Positions 1 to 10,400 of a stretch of DNA of 61,135 nucleotides are shown piece by piece (position 1 is the stretch's first letter; each line of letters starts with the position of its first letter). Where the stretch lies: positions 1-61,135 of the forward strand of contig NZ_FQUC01000020.1 of assembly GCF_900128985.1 (NCBI RefSeq), written 5' to 3'. This DNA is from Indolivaga macrotermitis. Lineage in GTDB: Bacteria; Bacteroidota; Bacteroidia; Bacteroidales; Dysgonomonadaceae. The position numbers and the translations under genes were made by a program. The notes under the pieces were generated by a model, which saw only the letters and a program-made list of their open reading frames with translations, was not told the DNA's origin and did not search any database.

Positions 1-25
1 TTCCGGTTAATTGATTCTGAAAGGA

Positions 26-33
26 CAAATATA
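26..33 (-). promoter_or_regulatory. Possible -7 promoter box at window edge
   Basis: Read on the minus strand this is TATATTTG, matching the Bacteroidetes primary sigma -7 consensus TAnnTTTG. It would drive a gene to the left of the window. I see no clear TTTG at the usual -33 distance, so this is weak. Confidence 0.25.
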
Positions 34-100
34 ACTATTTCGAAATATTACCTCTATCGGTTTTTGTTTCTTTTTTTCGCACAGGCTCACGAAAAAGAAA

Positions 101-120
101 CGGACTGAAAAATCAGTCCG
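101..120 (-). terminator. Intrinsic terminator of the ICE operon
   Basis: A perfect 8-bp stem (CGGACTGA / TCAGTCCG) with a 4-nt A loop is followed on the minus strand by a T-rich run (TTTCTTTTTCG). It overlaps the stop codon of the 113-817 gene and probably ends the minus-strand operon that begins near 5,430. Confidence 0.7.
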
Positions 121-817
121 CATTACTATTGTTCTCTTTATCTTCCTTTGGTTTCAGATGTTCAAAAACATACCAACTGTCCTTATACAGATGGCCTATC
201 AGATTAAACACCCCCGTTTCTCCACATTTATCGGCAAACTGTTTGGCTTCCGATATACTTTTGAACTCGCCCAATTTCTTGAATCCTACAAATAGCTTAT
301 ACATGGTATTGTCCTGTTTATATTTGGTTATTTCCGCCTGTAAGATAGCGTATGCTTCCTCATAGTTTTTCTTTTTCTGCTCTAATTTGGCGTTGGCTTT
401 GAGTAGTTGTTCGTCCGTTTCGGGATTGAAAAACAAATCGTTGTGTGTCTTATACTCTATATATTCTACGATTTTTCGTTCCACCTTTGTTATCTGTGCC
501 TTAGCGGAGGCTACCTTCGACAGCAGAAAGTTAAATCCTGTCTGCAAGCCTGTCCGCTTATCATATGCGCAATGATATACCGTTACCTTCCTGCGTGGGT
601 ACTTGCACACCAGCTTTGCCCTGCGCCATTCGACAAGCCATCGCCAACGCTCCAGCATATCACGGGGCAGGTCTATTTTGTGCAATACTTCCCGGTTGCC
701 GTTTTCGTCCCTTATCTCAAATGTGATATATACCCAGTGTTCTATCTTCAGTTCCTTTTCGGCTTTTGCGAGGTCTTTAGCGTCCCGCATCCAATCGTCT
801 ATTACTTCCTGTGCCAT
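113..817 (-). CDS. Hypothetical ICE accessory protein, coiled coil
   Basis: A 234-residue protein of unknown function, not recognised as a named family. It has no signal peptide or membrane segment. Residues about 105-165 are rich in Lys, Glu, Ala and Gln with heptad-like spacing, suggesting a coiled coil. The C-terminus is acidic and hydrophilic. It is the last gene of the minus-strand operon with the PcfJ/PcfK-like genes, so a role in the life of the element is inferred from context only. Confidence 0.6.
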   Translation of the reverse strand: MAQEVIDDWMRDAKDLAKAEKELKIEHWVYITFEIRDENGNREVLHKIDLPRDMLERWRWLVEWRRAKLVCKYPRRKVTVYHCAYDKRTGLQTGFNFLLSKVASAKAQITKVERKIVEYIEYKTHNDLFFNPETDEQLLKANAKLEQKKKNYEEAYAILQAEITKYKQDNTMYKLFVGFKKLGEFKSISEAKQFADKCGETGVFNLIGHLYKDSWYVFEHLKPKEDKENNSNAD

Positions 818-846
818 AGTTGTATATGTTGGTATTGTATATTTGT

Positions 847-1155
847 TTATATAAGTTCTACTTCTATCCGGCTGATACTTGCCCAGAATATGCCGTTACA
901 GAAATAGGCGCATCCGTTGTGCCATTTCCTGCGTTTGTCCGTCAGGTATTTTTCGAACGGGCGTATCTCTATCGAAGTGGTATAGATATTATGCCCGATG
1001 CGTATTTCCAGATAACAGTCACGCCATGTTTCATGGTATGTCCTGAAACCTGTCTTTCCTTCAACAAGTTCCAACGCTTTCTTTACTGCGTCCTGCGCTT
1101 CGCAGTCCATTTCTTCTACTGATTTGCGGTTGCCTTCCGTATAGATTATTTTCAT
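847..1155 (-). CDS. Hypothetical small ICE protein
   Basis: A 102-residue soluble protein in the ICE operon, 6 bp downstream of the 1,162-1,641 gene. It is rich in charged and aromatic residues. I see no catalytic motif, signal peptide or membrane helix, and no family is recognised. Tight spacing supports it being a real gene. Confidence 0.55.
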   Translation of the reverse strand: MKIIYTEGNRKSVEEMDCEAQDAVKKALELVEGKTGFRTYHETWRDCYLEIRIGHNIYTTSIEIRPFEKYLTDKRRKWHNGCAYFCNGIFWASISRIEVELI

Positions 1156-1161
1156 GATGTT

Positions 1162-1641
1162 TCAGATTAAAGTTTCAATAGATTGAATTGGTGTATTTTT
1201 AGTCAGCCATTCCCTTATGCAGTCCATATTGTATCCGGAGGTAATAATGGCTGTATGCTCATCAATCCGGGTAAAGCGTGACGATTCGTATGTATCGATC
1301 CATTCTTTGAGGTTTACCGCACCCCATGTGCTATAATTTTGTGCAAACATCTGGTCTATCCCGGCAATACCTTTTTCAAAGCGTACCTTTATGGTTTTGT
1401 AGGCGTCGTCAATGATTTCAAGGTATTGGAGCGAACCGAAACCGTCATGCAGCCGGGCGGATGCCCAGCCGTCTTCGTATGAGTGATTGCCCCATTGGTG
1501 CGGTTTATCGTAACGGACTTTCGCCTCGGCGGTATGGACGGAGATTTTGATGTCCTCGATAGTTCCTGTTACCATTAAACCCGTAAAGATGCACTTGCAT
1601 CGCTTGCCGATTATTTCTTCGTTGACTTCTGTCGTTTTCAT
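1162..1641 (-). CDS. Hypothetical ICE accessory protein
   Basis: A 159-residue soluble protein. The N-terminal 60 residues look like a small beta-barrel (GKRCKCIFTGLMVTGTIEDI, then a VRYDKPHQWG stretch), possibly a binding fold. The rest is mixed alpha/beta with no motif I can name. It sits between the PcfJ-like gene and the 847-1,155 gene on the same strand. Confidence 0.6.
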   Translation of the reverse strand: MKTTEVNEEIIGKRCKCIFTGLMVTGTIEDIKISVHTAEAKVRYDKPHQWGNHSYEDGWASARLHDGFGSLQYLEIIDDAYKTIKVRFEKGIAGIDQMFAQNYSTWGAVNLKEWIDTYESSRFTRIDEHTAIITSGYNMDCIREWLTKNTPIQSIETLI

Positions 1642-1704
1642 ATTTCTCTTTGTTGTTTTATGGTTATTATTTATATTGTCAGGTTATTCTTTTGTTTTGA
1701 GCCG

Positions 1705-2958
1705 TTATGCAGCCATTCTTTCCCCGATAAGGGAAATATTATTTTCTACAAGCTGTATTATCTGATTGTGGTATTTGGTGTATTTATTACATTTCCCCCT
1801 GCACTGGACGATTTTTAATTGGGACAGGGATATTTCAATGGTTTCAATCCGTTTGCCGTCTATGCAGGCGGATAAGATAAGCGAATCTTCCTTTGAGTGA
1901 TAGCTGCTGACACAATGCTTCATGGCGATTCCTTCGGCTATTATCTCCTGTACGCTTTCAAGGACACGCACGCTGATACGCCCATTCGAGAACATGACGC
2001 CAAAAAACCGTGCTTTAGCCTCCCTGTAGTCCGCTTCTTTTTCAAGCTGCTTCTCCAATGCCAGTTGTGCATCGGCTTTTGCTTTTTTCTGCATATACCT
2101 GTCATGTTCTTTGTGCAGGTCGGCAGGACATACATACTTAGCATTATGCAGGTCTTTTCCGAACATGCGCAGGTAGTCGATATAATCAAACCACAGGGTA
2201 GCATCTTTTATCTGATACCCGTTACGGATGCAGATACGGATAGATGCCCAGTAATTATCTAATTTACGGCTTGTATCGCTCAAAAATGCTTTAAACAGGT
2301 GTGTTTGTCCCGATTTTAACAGGGTTTCCATTTGGTTATCCTTTAATAATGCCCTGTACACATCAAATGGTCTTTGATTGAAATGACGCTTTTTAATGCC
2401 TGTCCTTTTGAGTTCGGGTATTAATTGTTGTTTCGGATAGTAGTAATACGGGAACAGCCTGTTATAAGCATCTACTTCGCTTCTTAGTTCCAAAGGTGTG
2501 CTGAATATCCACGAATCATAATACATTGTACCCATTGTCTGACGCAGTTTCGCAAAGGTGCAGTATCTGCCGTCAGGTGCAATCCAGCGTTGCATTACTT
2601 CGGCATGGGTGTATTCGGGATATGAACCGACCTTTGCCGTGCATTTTATCATCAGGTAGCGGATGACCTGATAGCCCCGGCATGTGGTAATAAAACACAG
2701 GTATTCACAACCTTTGAATATTCGTTTGTTAGTAGTCCTGACTTTTAGCTTTGTCTTACAGTTAGGGCAGGTATGTTCTCCTTCTTCGCCTGTGAATATA
2801 TGGTTGCATTCGGTACAGGTGATTTTACCTTTGGCGGTTCGCTGTCCGGTATGTTCGATACAGTTCTGGTATCCCCATTGTATCTGCTCCCCAGTGATAG
2901 ATGGTAATTTCTTACTCGCTTCTACAACTGCTGCCTGAAATTTATTCTGTGGTTTCAT
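1705..2958 (-). CDS. PcfJ-like protein
   Basis: A 417-residue protein resembling the PcfJ-like family found in conjugative elements of Bacteroidetes and Firmicutes. The N-terminal region carries a zinc-ribbon-like pair of CxxC motifs (CTECNHIF and CPNCKTKL, residues about 48-70). The C-terminal third has the family's conserved stretch IAEGIAMKHCVSSYHSKED. PcfJ-like proteins usually lie beside PcfK, as here: the PcfK-like gene starts just upstream (2,970-3,392) with a 12-bp gap. The biochemical role of the family is not well established. Assignment rests on motif pattern and neighbour. Confidence 0.8.
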   Translation of the reverse strand: MKPQNKFQAAVVEASKKLPSITGEQIQWGYQNCIEHTGQRTAKGKITCTECNHIFTGEEGEHTCPNCKTKLKVRTTNKRIFKGCEYLCFITTCRGYQVIRYLMIKCTAKVGSYPEYTHAEVMQRWIAPDGRYCTFAKLRQTMGTMYYDSWIFSTPLELRSEVDAYNRLFPYYYYPKQQLIPELKRTGIKKRHFNQRPFDVYRALLKDNQMETLLKSGQTHLFKAFLSDTSRKLDNYWASIRICIRNGYQIKDATLWFDYIDYLRMFGKDLHNAKYVCPADLHKEHDRYMQKKAKADAQLALEKQLEKEADYREAKARFFGVMFSNGRISVRVLESVQEIIAEGIAMKHCVSSYHSKEDSLILSACIDGKRIETIEISLSQLKIVQCRGKCNKYTKYHNQIIQLVENNISLIGERMAA

Positions 2959-2969
2959 AAGTGTAAATT

Positions 2970-3392
2970 TTAAAAATCAAATAAACCGGGTTGGTTATTG
3001 GTTTCTGCGATTGCTTTAGGCGCAATTCTCTTTTTGGGTTGCATCATCCTGTCATACGTGTCGTTGTGAATCTTCCGGATGGCTTCTTTTTTCGCTTCCT
3101 CGACTTCTTCGGCTGTCAGTTCTACAACGTGGTTGACAGAAATCCTGCAATTATTGACTGGGTTGCCGATTTCGATAGTATCCGTATTATAATAATCCCC
3201 TGCCATTGTATATATTTCTTCATCGGCAAAACCGTTGCATCCGCTCTTTTGTACGGTGTTCAGGATATAGGTAACGCAACTGTCAATGTCCTTGGCTGGG
3301 TTTGCAAATGATTGGGCGAACAGCGCATCTGTTTCGGCTCGTTTCTCCAAATAGGTCAATATCGTCCTTGTAAAATGATTTGTCGCTTTCAT
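2970..3392 (-). CDS. PcfK-like protein
   Basis: A 140-residue soluble protein with the composition and layout of PcfK-like proteins: an N-terminal helix (TRTILTYLEKRA), a middle section with DIDSCVTYILNTVQKSG, and a basic C-terminal helix (KIHNDTYDRMMQPKKR) ending in an aromatic LFDF tail. Its position immediately upstream of the PcfJ-like gene is the strongest evidence. Such pairs mark ICEs and conjugative plasmids; molecular function is unknown. Confidence 0.75.
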   Translation of the reverse strand: MKATNHFTRTILTYLEKRAETDALFAQSFANPAKDIDSCVTYILNTVQKSGCNGFADEEIYTMAGDYYNTDTIEIGNPVNNCRISVNHVVELTAEEVEEAKKEAIRKIHNDTYDRMMQPKKRIAPKAIAETNNQPGLFDF

Positions 3393-3460
3393 ATCTTTAT
3401 GTTATTTGTGGGGCAGTGGCTTCTGCCCCTTGTGATTATTTTATATCAATAGTTGTTTGC

Positions 3461-3610
3461 TTACCTGAATATGTCATGTACCTGTACCAGCAGTAAGTCG
3501 CCGTACCATTTTTCCTGTATCTTTCCGCTCCTGATCCGGTCGTATATGGTTTTTATATCTTCTTCATTCCCTGAATAAAGTGTCCCTTTATCATCTATTA
3601 TTCTCCACAT
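3461..3610 (-). CDS. Small hypothetical protein, 49 aa
   Basis: A 49-codon reading frame (begins MWRIIDDKGTLYSG, ends VQVHDIFR) fills the gap between the 351-aa gene and pcfK. Its start overlaps the 3' end of the upstream gene by 13 bp, which suggests translational coupling. It is charged and soluble, with no recognisable motif. The overlap, codon use like its neighbours and the otherwise empty gap support it. Confidence 0.5.
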   Translation of the reverse strand: MWRIIDDKGTLYSGNEEDIKTIYDRIRSGKIQEKWYGDLLLVQVHDIFR

Positions 3611-4653
3611 GGCTGTTCCGGTTTTAAGTTTAATACTCCTTCTAACTCACTGCGCTTAGCTTTGGAAAATATCCATCCCGCTTTTTTACTGTCCCCGTAA
3701 GTTAATCGGGGGTTGAACTTTCCACCCATAGCGGACAACAGGTCTTTGATGGCTTTGGTATCCCCGAACAGGGCAATGGCTTTCTCCGAATAATCAACTA
3801 TTTCAAAGTGCAGGTTATCGGATTGTATCTGTATAGTAGGTTGTTGTTCCGGTTCGCTTGGATTACTATTACTATTACTGGCTTTATCTGCTGTATTCGG
3901 TTTAATATGGACACCATCGGGACATCCTGCTGTATAGGCGAATTCTTCGATTGTCCTTTCACGGTTATAGATTGGTTCTTTTTCGATTATCCAACCGTGA
4001 TACTTGCTTTCGCCCAAGTAGTACCCGTCCCCCATAGAGTATTTCTCACGGTGTTCGTAGTCTTCGTTATATTCCGCTAAATAGGCGGTTTCTTCAAAGT
4101 TGGATGCGTGTTTGCGCATTTCGGAGAATATATCCCTTTTGTGCTTTGAAAAGCCTATGATAACCGTCCGCTGTGTGCTATATGAGTAGTAGTCAGTATA
4201 GCTGTCGCTCTCATTTTGTCTTAAACGTGCCACAATAACTGCCTGTGCGTCTTCGGGAAGGATCTCGGCAAAGCGTTTCCGACCTATTTCCTTAACCTGT
4301 TCTACTCTGATTTTTTCCTGCCCGGCTTTTTCTTCCTCTGCCTTTTTCTGTTGCTGTGCTTCCTGAAGAAGTATGGCTACCTCGAAGCTGTCCATAAATT
4401 GCAGGTTCTCACTGTCGTAATAGTAACCGATACCGAATTTTTCTTTCAAGGGTCGGATTATATCGGCTGTATAAAAATCTTTTGTACGCAGGTTAATTAG
4501 CATGTACACAATGCCCCAATCGTTTTTACGGATTTCATAGACTACATACCTGTCACAGGAATAGCCTTCCATTTGCACCACTTGGTTTACTTCTACCGCT
4601 TGTTCGGCTCTGTCGATGCTTTTGTTTGCACCCAATAAAAATATTTTGCTCAT
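3598..4653 (-). CDS. Hypothetical ICE protein with C-terminal GWIFSK domain
   Basis: A 351-residue soluble protein. Residues about 95-125 form a Gln/Lys/Glu-rich helix. A central segment (about 135-235) includes RTVIIGFSKHKRDIFSEMRK and MGDGYYLGESKYHGWIIEK. The C-terminal 75 residues hold a compact domain, SEKAIALFGDTKAIKDLL followed by GGKFNPRL and AGWIFSKAKR, which recurs in Bacteroidetes mobile-element proteins. I do not know its function. A frameshifted, truncated homologue lies at 25,712-26,705 in the opposite orientation. It is 9 bp downstream of the SLOG gene. Confidence 0.65.
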   Translation of the reverse strand: MSKIFLLGANKSIDRAEQAVEVNQVVQMEGYSCDRYVVYEIRKNDWGIVYMLINLRTKDFYTADIIRPLKEKFGIGYYYDSENLQFMDSFEVAILLQEAQQQKKAEEEKAGQEKIRVEQVKEIGRKRFAEILPEDAQAVIVARLRQNESDSYTDYYSYSTQRTVIIGFSKHKRDIFSEMRKHASNFEETAYLAEYNEDYEHREKYSMGDGYYLGESKYHGWIIEKEPIYNRERTIEEFAYTAGCPDGVHIKPNTADKASNSNSNPSEPEQQPTIQIQSDNLHFEIVDYSEKAIALFGDTKAIKDLLSAMGGKFNPRLTYGDSKKAGWIFSKAKRSELEGVLNLKPEQPCGE

Positions 4654-4662
4654 AATATTAAT

Positions 4663-5151
4663 TTATTTGTATAGGTTGATAACCGAAATGTTATTTGCTT
4701 TCGCCCTGCGGACTGTATAAGCCGTACCGCTGCGCCGTGAACTGTTGTAATAAGCTATCAGCAGGGAACAGTTCGCTATTATGTAGTCGTTACGGCGAAG
4801 GAAGCAATCCTTATAGTAGTGTGCCGACAGGATGATATTTGATGTCGCCTTGTCAGCTATGCGGATATACCGCTGTTTATCCTCATTGTTGAAATACAGG
4901 TGATGCCCCGCATAGGGAACAGCGCAGAATAACTGTATGTCGGAGAACTCCTGTTGCAACTCAAGGACTATCTCTGCTGAAAGTAAATCGAATCCTACCG
5001 CACCACCCACAATAAATGTTGTGTAACCATTGTGATACTGTTCACGGATGATATGTGTTAATTCTTCTTTCAACAGTACAGGATTACATTCCATGTTGCG
5101 ATGTCCTGTAAAGGCGATTGTCTTTTGTTTATCTATATGGATATGGTTCAT
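4663..5151 (-). CDS. SLOG-family protein (DUF1273-like)
   Basis: A 162-residue Rossmann-like protein of the SLOG superfamily. It begins with a beta strand and an AFTGHR motif (residues 13-18), followed by the glycine-rich nucleotide-binding loop GGAVGFDLLSAE (about 49-60). It then has the FCAVPYAGH strand and a C-terminal RRSGTAYTVRRAK segment typical of this fold. SLOG domains bind nucleotides or nucleotide-derived ligands; the ligand here is unknown. It lies between the small membrane protein and the 351-aa gene. A decayed SLOG-like sequence is present at 16,867-17,068. Confidence 0.75.
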   Translation of the reverse strand: MNHIHIDKQKTIAFTGHRNMECNPVLLKEELTHIIREQYHNGYTTFIVGGAVGFDLLSAEIVLELQQEFSDIQLFCAVPYAGHHLYFNNEDKQRYIRIADKATSNIILSAHYYKDCFLRRNDYIIANCSLLIAYYNSSRRSGTAYTVRRAKANNISVINLYK

Positions 5152-5163
5152 AATGGTAATATG

Positions 5164-5427
5164 TTAAAGGATAAATGTTATGATAAGTGAGATAGCAGCT
5201 ATCAGGAAAAGGATAGACAGCAGGGAATAAATAATACCCACAGCCAGACGTATGATTTTAAGCACGCTACGGACAAGGATATACACACCCGCCACCGCTA
5301 ACAGCGACATACCCGTTTCAGCCACACACCACACGCAAATACCCAACAGAGCCGCTCCCAAACCCAATTTTATGATGAGTCCGGAGGCGAGGGAGTTTTG
5401 TTTCAATATGTTTTTTTCGTTTTTCAT
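5164..5427 (-). CDS. Small membrane protein, about three TM helices
   Basis: An 87-residue protein that is almost wholly hydrophobic after a short polar N-terminus (MKNEKNILKQNSLASG). It can form three membrane segments at about 17-37, 41-60 and 64-86. It is the first gene of the minus-strand ICE operon, 12 bp ahead of the SLOG gene. A homologue with the same KQNSL-SG-IIKLG start lies at 25,449-25,700 on the other strand. Function unknown. Confidence 0.65.
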   Translation of the reverse strand: MKNEKNILKQNSLASGLIIKLGLGAALLGICVWCVAETGMSLLAVAGVYILVRSVLKIIRLAVGIIYSLLSILFLIAAISLIITFIL

Positions 5428-6070
5428 AATTATGACATTTTTTTTTCATGCGTCATCCATCGGGTCGGTCGTTTTTGTTTCATAGAGCAACAAAAGGTAT
5501 TGCGGATTCACTTTAGGCATATTTTTTCACGGCAAATACGCTCGCCCGAAGCCGTGAGGGAAAGAGGAAGATTTCCGTGAAAACCCGTGAGGGCAACAGA
5601 ATATGCCGTTGTGAAACACTATCATACCTTTGCTCTGATGAACAGACGACCGGCCAAGGATTGACACCTGCCAACTGTGGAATAATTTTGGAGAAAAAAC
5701 GGGAAAAGCATCGTTAGATAGATAGTTTGCAAAAGATATGCTGTTGCAGCATACCTTACGGCATTATCGATAATACCCTATTCAAGTGTAGTTAAAGCTA
5801 CGCTTGGTTCATTATCCGGTGACTGTTTCCGAAAGTAGTGCAACGGATAAAGGAAAGGGTCGCAGGATTCATTTTATAATTGAAAATAAACGGGAAACTT
5901 ATAGCTGTTAACGATATAACTATTTGAAGCAATGGTTATCAAACCATTCATTAAAAAGTAAGTGTACACCTGCCGGATGTACTCTTACCGCCCGATCCGG
6001 GACTGTCTTTGAGGTTGGAATGATGCCTTGCGGATGAAATACCCTGTGAGAGCGGGTAGGAAGGAAGCAA
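5428..6070. other. Intergenic control region between ICE operon and integrase
   Basis: 643 bp without a supported gene between divergent transcripts. Near 5,510-5,560 it carries, on the minus strand, a segment (GGCGAGCGTATTT, then AAAAAATATGCCT) also present ahead of the duplicated module at about 25,398-25,431. The part nearest the integrase has a purine-rich ribosome-binding stretch (GGAAGGAAGCAA) just before the ATG at 6,071. No tRNA or att repeat was recognised. Confidence 0.5.
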
Positions 6071-7127
6071 ATGGCGAGTGGAAACGAGAAGAGGGTCAAG
6101 ATTAGCTTGCAAACGATTACCGTAAATCAATCAAAGGTACAGTTCAGCAGCAAGCTCTCCTGTACCCCCACGTTGTGGAATCCCCGCGAGAGGCGATTGG
6201 ACGGCAAAAGTAATGAAGCGGTCGAAGTCAATGCCAAAATAGATAAATTACTATTGGCAGTGCACCATGCATTTGACAGCCTTGTGAAACGTAATAAGCC
6301 TTTTGACGCTGAGTCAGTGAAGGTTTACGCGCAAACGACCCTGCTTACTCTTCTCGACCGGCACATGGAGGGATTAAGAGCCCGTATCGGTATCGACGTC
6401 GCCCCGACCACGTTAAGTACTTACGTTTACACGCACCGTTCGCTCGGTAAGTTCATCCAAAAGAAGTTCAAGATGAAAGACATTGCCTTCGAGCAGCTGA
6501 ACGAGCAATTCATCCGGGAATACCAGGATTTTGTGTTGAGCGAAGGATATTCGATGGATACCGTCCGCCATTACCTGGCTATCCTGAAGAAAATCTGTAA
6601 GATTGCTTTTAAGGAAGGCCTATCCGAGAAATTTCATTTTGCCCATTACAAACTGCCCAAACAGAAAGAGACAACCCCGAAAGCATTAAGCCGGGAGAGC
6701 TTTGAGAAAATGCCGGAGGAAGAAAACAGACTACCGGGCACGCGTCAAGCTGTTGCCCGAAGCAATTGCCCTGATTGAGAAATACAAGGATGAAAACAGG
6801 GATACCTTGTTCCCGATGCAATCGACCGACATGGTAAAAGCGAATATGAAAGGCTTGCGGGTTATGGCGGATATAAAAGAGCCAATGACCTACCATTGCG
6901 GGCGCCACAGCTTTGCAAGCCTTATTACGCTCGAAGAGGGCGTTCCGATAGAAACGATCAGTAGGATGCTCGGGCACGGCAATATCCAGACAATACAAAT
7001 TTATGCTCGCGTTACCCCGAAGAAACTTTTCGAAGATATGGACAGGTTAATGATACGCAGGAAAAAAGACGCTCCGGTAACAGATTCAGGCCGGGATAAG
7101 ATAACAGGGACACATGACAACCAATGA
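6071..7127 (+). pseudogene. Tyrosine recombinase (ICE integrase) with internal deletion
   Basis: A phage-integrase-type recombinase of the Bacteroidetes ICE kind, now broken. The first frame (from the ATG at 6,071) encodes the arm-binding and SAM-like core-binding domains up to SRESFEKM. It then runs out of frame and stops at 6,778. The catalytic C-terminus resumes in another frame from about 6,708 with RRKKTDYRARVKLLPEA, then the His/Arg box CGRHSFASL, LGHGNIQTIQIYARV with the nucleophilic Tyr, and ends at 7,127. The segment that normally holds the first catalytic Arg (a TGLRFSD-type motif, roughly 50-60 residues) is missing. Loss of that Arg plus the frameshift should abolish recombination, so the element probably cannot excise by this enzyme. 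Confidence 0.85.
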
Positions 7128-7134
7128 CATATCT
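7081..7134 (+). repeat. Direct repeat copy 1 (integrase 3' end)
   Basis: 54 bp spanning the last codons and stop of the integrase. It matches 18,560-18,613 at 47 of 54 positions, including the identical run ATGACAACCAATGACAT. The two copies flank the Druantia-like operon and Fic genes. Confidence 0.75.
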
Positions 7135-7486
7135 GGCTATATTACAAACTATAATAATTACAACGACAGGCTGTTTACAAAAGCCTGCCGTTGTTCATCG
7201 CCTTCTGCAAGATATTTGCTAAAATATTGAACATGTGGGGTAAGGTATGGAGGCTAAAGTAAATTTAAGAGAAACAAGGTAAATGGTTGAAAAATAGATT
7301 TTAACTCATCATTCAGCATTAAATTGAGAAGTATAAAAAACGCAACCCGTAGATGCGATTTTAATAAGAAAGTTAGTTTCCACAATTCCAGACAAATTTA
7401 TATAACTATTTTAAGGTCTGCTCTATTGAAAAACAAAGTAGGCTATATAAAAACAGTGGCAGTACTAAGGTTATTATTATTTATTA
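7128..7486. other. AT-rich intergenic region
   Basis: 359 bp between the integrase remnant and the 3' end of the large helicase gene. It is strongly AT-rich. A CAGGCTGTTTACAAAAGCCTG inverted pair near 7,166-7,187 could be a weak terminator for the integrase. A 62-codon frame at 7,324-7,512 overlaps the helicase end and lacks coding character. Confidence 0.4.
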
Positions 7487-10400
7487 TTATAGTTTCGATA
7501 AATCATATATAGATTTCCTTTCTAAGGAAACCCCTAATTCAATTTCAATCTTTTCAATATAGTTGTCTGACCATAGTGGATGAGTTAATAAAAAAGTGTT
7601 TCGTTTATCATTAAATATAATTATATTATCAGATATTTTATTCATTGCGAGTCCCTGCCTTTTTATGCGATTAATAATTACTGTGTCAACATATTCTTTC
7701 CAATATTCAATATCTAGACCAATATTTGCATTTGGATTATCAGATAATCTGGCGATATCTAATCCTAATCTCCAATCAATAATATTGTGTATATTTTGAT
7801 TTCCATAATCACGAATACAGTCGTAGCAGGAAGAAGAACACTTCAAGTGATCTTTCGTTGTTAGTCTTTCGTATTCTTGACCTCCCTCAACCAGAGGCAT
7901 AACAATAGCATTATTTACAATTTCTCCACTTGTCAGATAATTGCAATATCCAGCGCCATTATCTAATTTTTCAACAAAAAAGACTTCGGGATTACGTGTT
8001 TTCGCATCTATATTAAATCCTACGGATAGTTCTTGTGCATCAATATCAAGAAAACTTGCGATAGACCTTCTTACCAAATACCCCCAAGAAAGAAACGCTG
8101 CTTTTACTGCATGAGAATTATCATTACAAATAGGGTTAATATTAATATTTTCATTAATACTTTCCAATGTTATAGCCATTACTCCCGTAGTCTTGGACGA
8201 AACAAAGGCATAACTAGATTCGTACAATAACTTCATTTCATTTCTTTCCTTATCATCCGAAATAGCATTTCGACAAATCCATTCACTATTTTCTCCTCTT
8301 CTACCCAAAGAGAATAATGCACCATTATTGTCATTTACTTGGTGGACACGGCCTGTTGATGGTATAACATTAGTTCTTATATGTATATTCTTTACGCAAT
8401 GTTCGATTGGTTCTAATTTGTCAGAACAATCAAGTGCAATATCACTACTAGAAGAGTGCCAATCATAAACACCATTAAAGTCTTTTGGTTTTTTTGTATA
8501 ATCTATACAGAAGCCAAGTGGAGAGCAGGCATCTATTTTGTCTAAACAATTTGAACAAATAGGGCAGATGTCTAAGTCTTGAGTTACTGATGAAAATCCG
8601 CAATTCTTACATTTATGTAATTTGTTACGTATTACGCTCAAAGAACGATTTTTGACCCGTACTTTACCTGTCTTGTCGTATTCATAATCAACGACACCAA
8701 CAGCCTTATAAACTAATTTGTCTTTTACTATTTCACAGCCCGGAGCGAATGATGCTATTGCAATATCCATATCCCGAGACACTACGTCCTCCGAAGGGAG
8801 TTTATTGCCGGGATACTTCAAGTATAGATTTCTTACACGAGTTGGAAATCCAAACATAGGCAACATTCCAGCATTTGCAAGCAATTCACTCAAAGAACTA
8901 TATACGCCATTGTTATTGTCAACTTCACCAGTTATTCGCTCGACAAGTTGATCGCTGATTAACGATAATATATCACTTTTAGTGCTATCTTTAAGATTTG
9001 TTCCTCTAGAAATAGTAGAGATTATGTTCTCAATTGCCTTTTTATTGTCATTAATCCATGTTTCTACTGTATGTTTATTTCTATCCCACTGTTCAACACG
9101 TCCAAATCCTCCGTGTATATTGTCCTTTGTCGTTAAAATAATAGGTTTAAGTGCTTGGTACAAGACCTCTTTAATTATCACCCTTTCAGCAATCTCTTTA
9201 GTTCTTACTTCCAGATATGGTGCTTTAGGTGTTGCAGATACCATACGCTCTGTTTCTGCGTAATGTGTTTGGTCATGGCTATTTCCTTTTGCTATTGTCA
9301 ATGCGATGGACAAAGGATTACCTCTACGTCCGGCACGCCCCACTCTTTGTTGATAGTTAAACCTTTGAGGAGGCACATTGCCCATCATTACGGCAGACAA
9401 AGAACCTATATCAACACCAGCTTCCATTGTAGTTGTTACACTAAGCAGATCTATCTCTTCGACTTTTCGCTCTTCACCTTGATATGCGAACCCTTGAAAG
9501 AGCCTCTGCCGTTTACGAAAATCATCTTTTGAAGTCTGTCCGGTCAACTCTTCACAATGTAATCTAAATATTGTGTCGCTGTTTTTAACAAGAGATAAAT
9601 AATAATCATTTGGATTATCAATATCATTCTCAGTTAACGTATCAGGTTCTCCGAGCTTTTCTGTACAGTTAATGCAGTACCCCACAGATGGATGTAGATG
9701 GGCTGTTTTACATTTAGTGCAAACCCATACTTTATCCTCAATGGTAGATTCTTTGAAAGCGAGTCCCTCACCAGTAAGTAACAGTTCGCCGTCTCTGGTT
9801 AAAACACCTTTTAATCGAAGTGTCTTAACAATTTCATCTTTTATTTCTGTAACCTTTTTAGAGGCACTAACTTTATATGCCGCTTTTATGAAGTTTTCGG
9901 ATTGTTTAGTAAGACTTGTTCTTGACCAATCAGAGTCAACACCAACAATTCGACTTCGTTCACCCATTATTCTTACTATGCTGTCCAATAATTGTGCTTT
10001 TATTTCATCAGAATCACGCTCTTTAAGAGTTACATATCCTAATCTCATAGACTCAAAGGAACGCTTCTTATGGGCAAAAATACTGCGTAATTGTTCTGTC
10101 TTATTTATATTTCTTATCTGGGTTCTATAGTCAAAGTCACTCGAATCTCTTTTAAAAGTATTAGTATTGAGATCAAACAGCTCATACCACGCCTTATTAT
10201 TATTTGCAATTGAAGGTTTTGGTCCAATTGGGCTAATTCCGGCACTAACAAGACAATGTATTACATAATTTAAGGTTCCTTCTAAATCAGACAGGCTAAG
10301 ATCTCTCATTAACCATTCTAATTCTTTTTTGTCATTTGCATCTAAATAATCATCATGCTTATCCCTTATTAACTGGATAATTTTTCTATACCGTTCATCT

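Noticed and set aside
5447-5520. 24-codon minus-strand frame just before the 87-aa membrane protein
   Set aside because: Starts in the shared upstream segment, but in the right-hand copy the same ATG is followed almost at once by a stop, so the peptide is not conserved.
7324-7512. 62-codon plus-strand frame between integrase and helicase
   Set aside because: AT-rich low-complexity sequence, overlaps the helicase 3' end on the other strand, no ribosome-binding site or motif.
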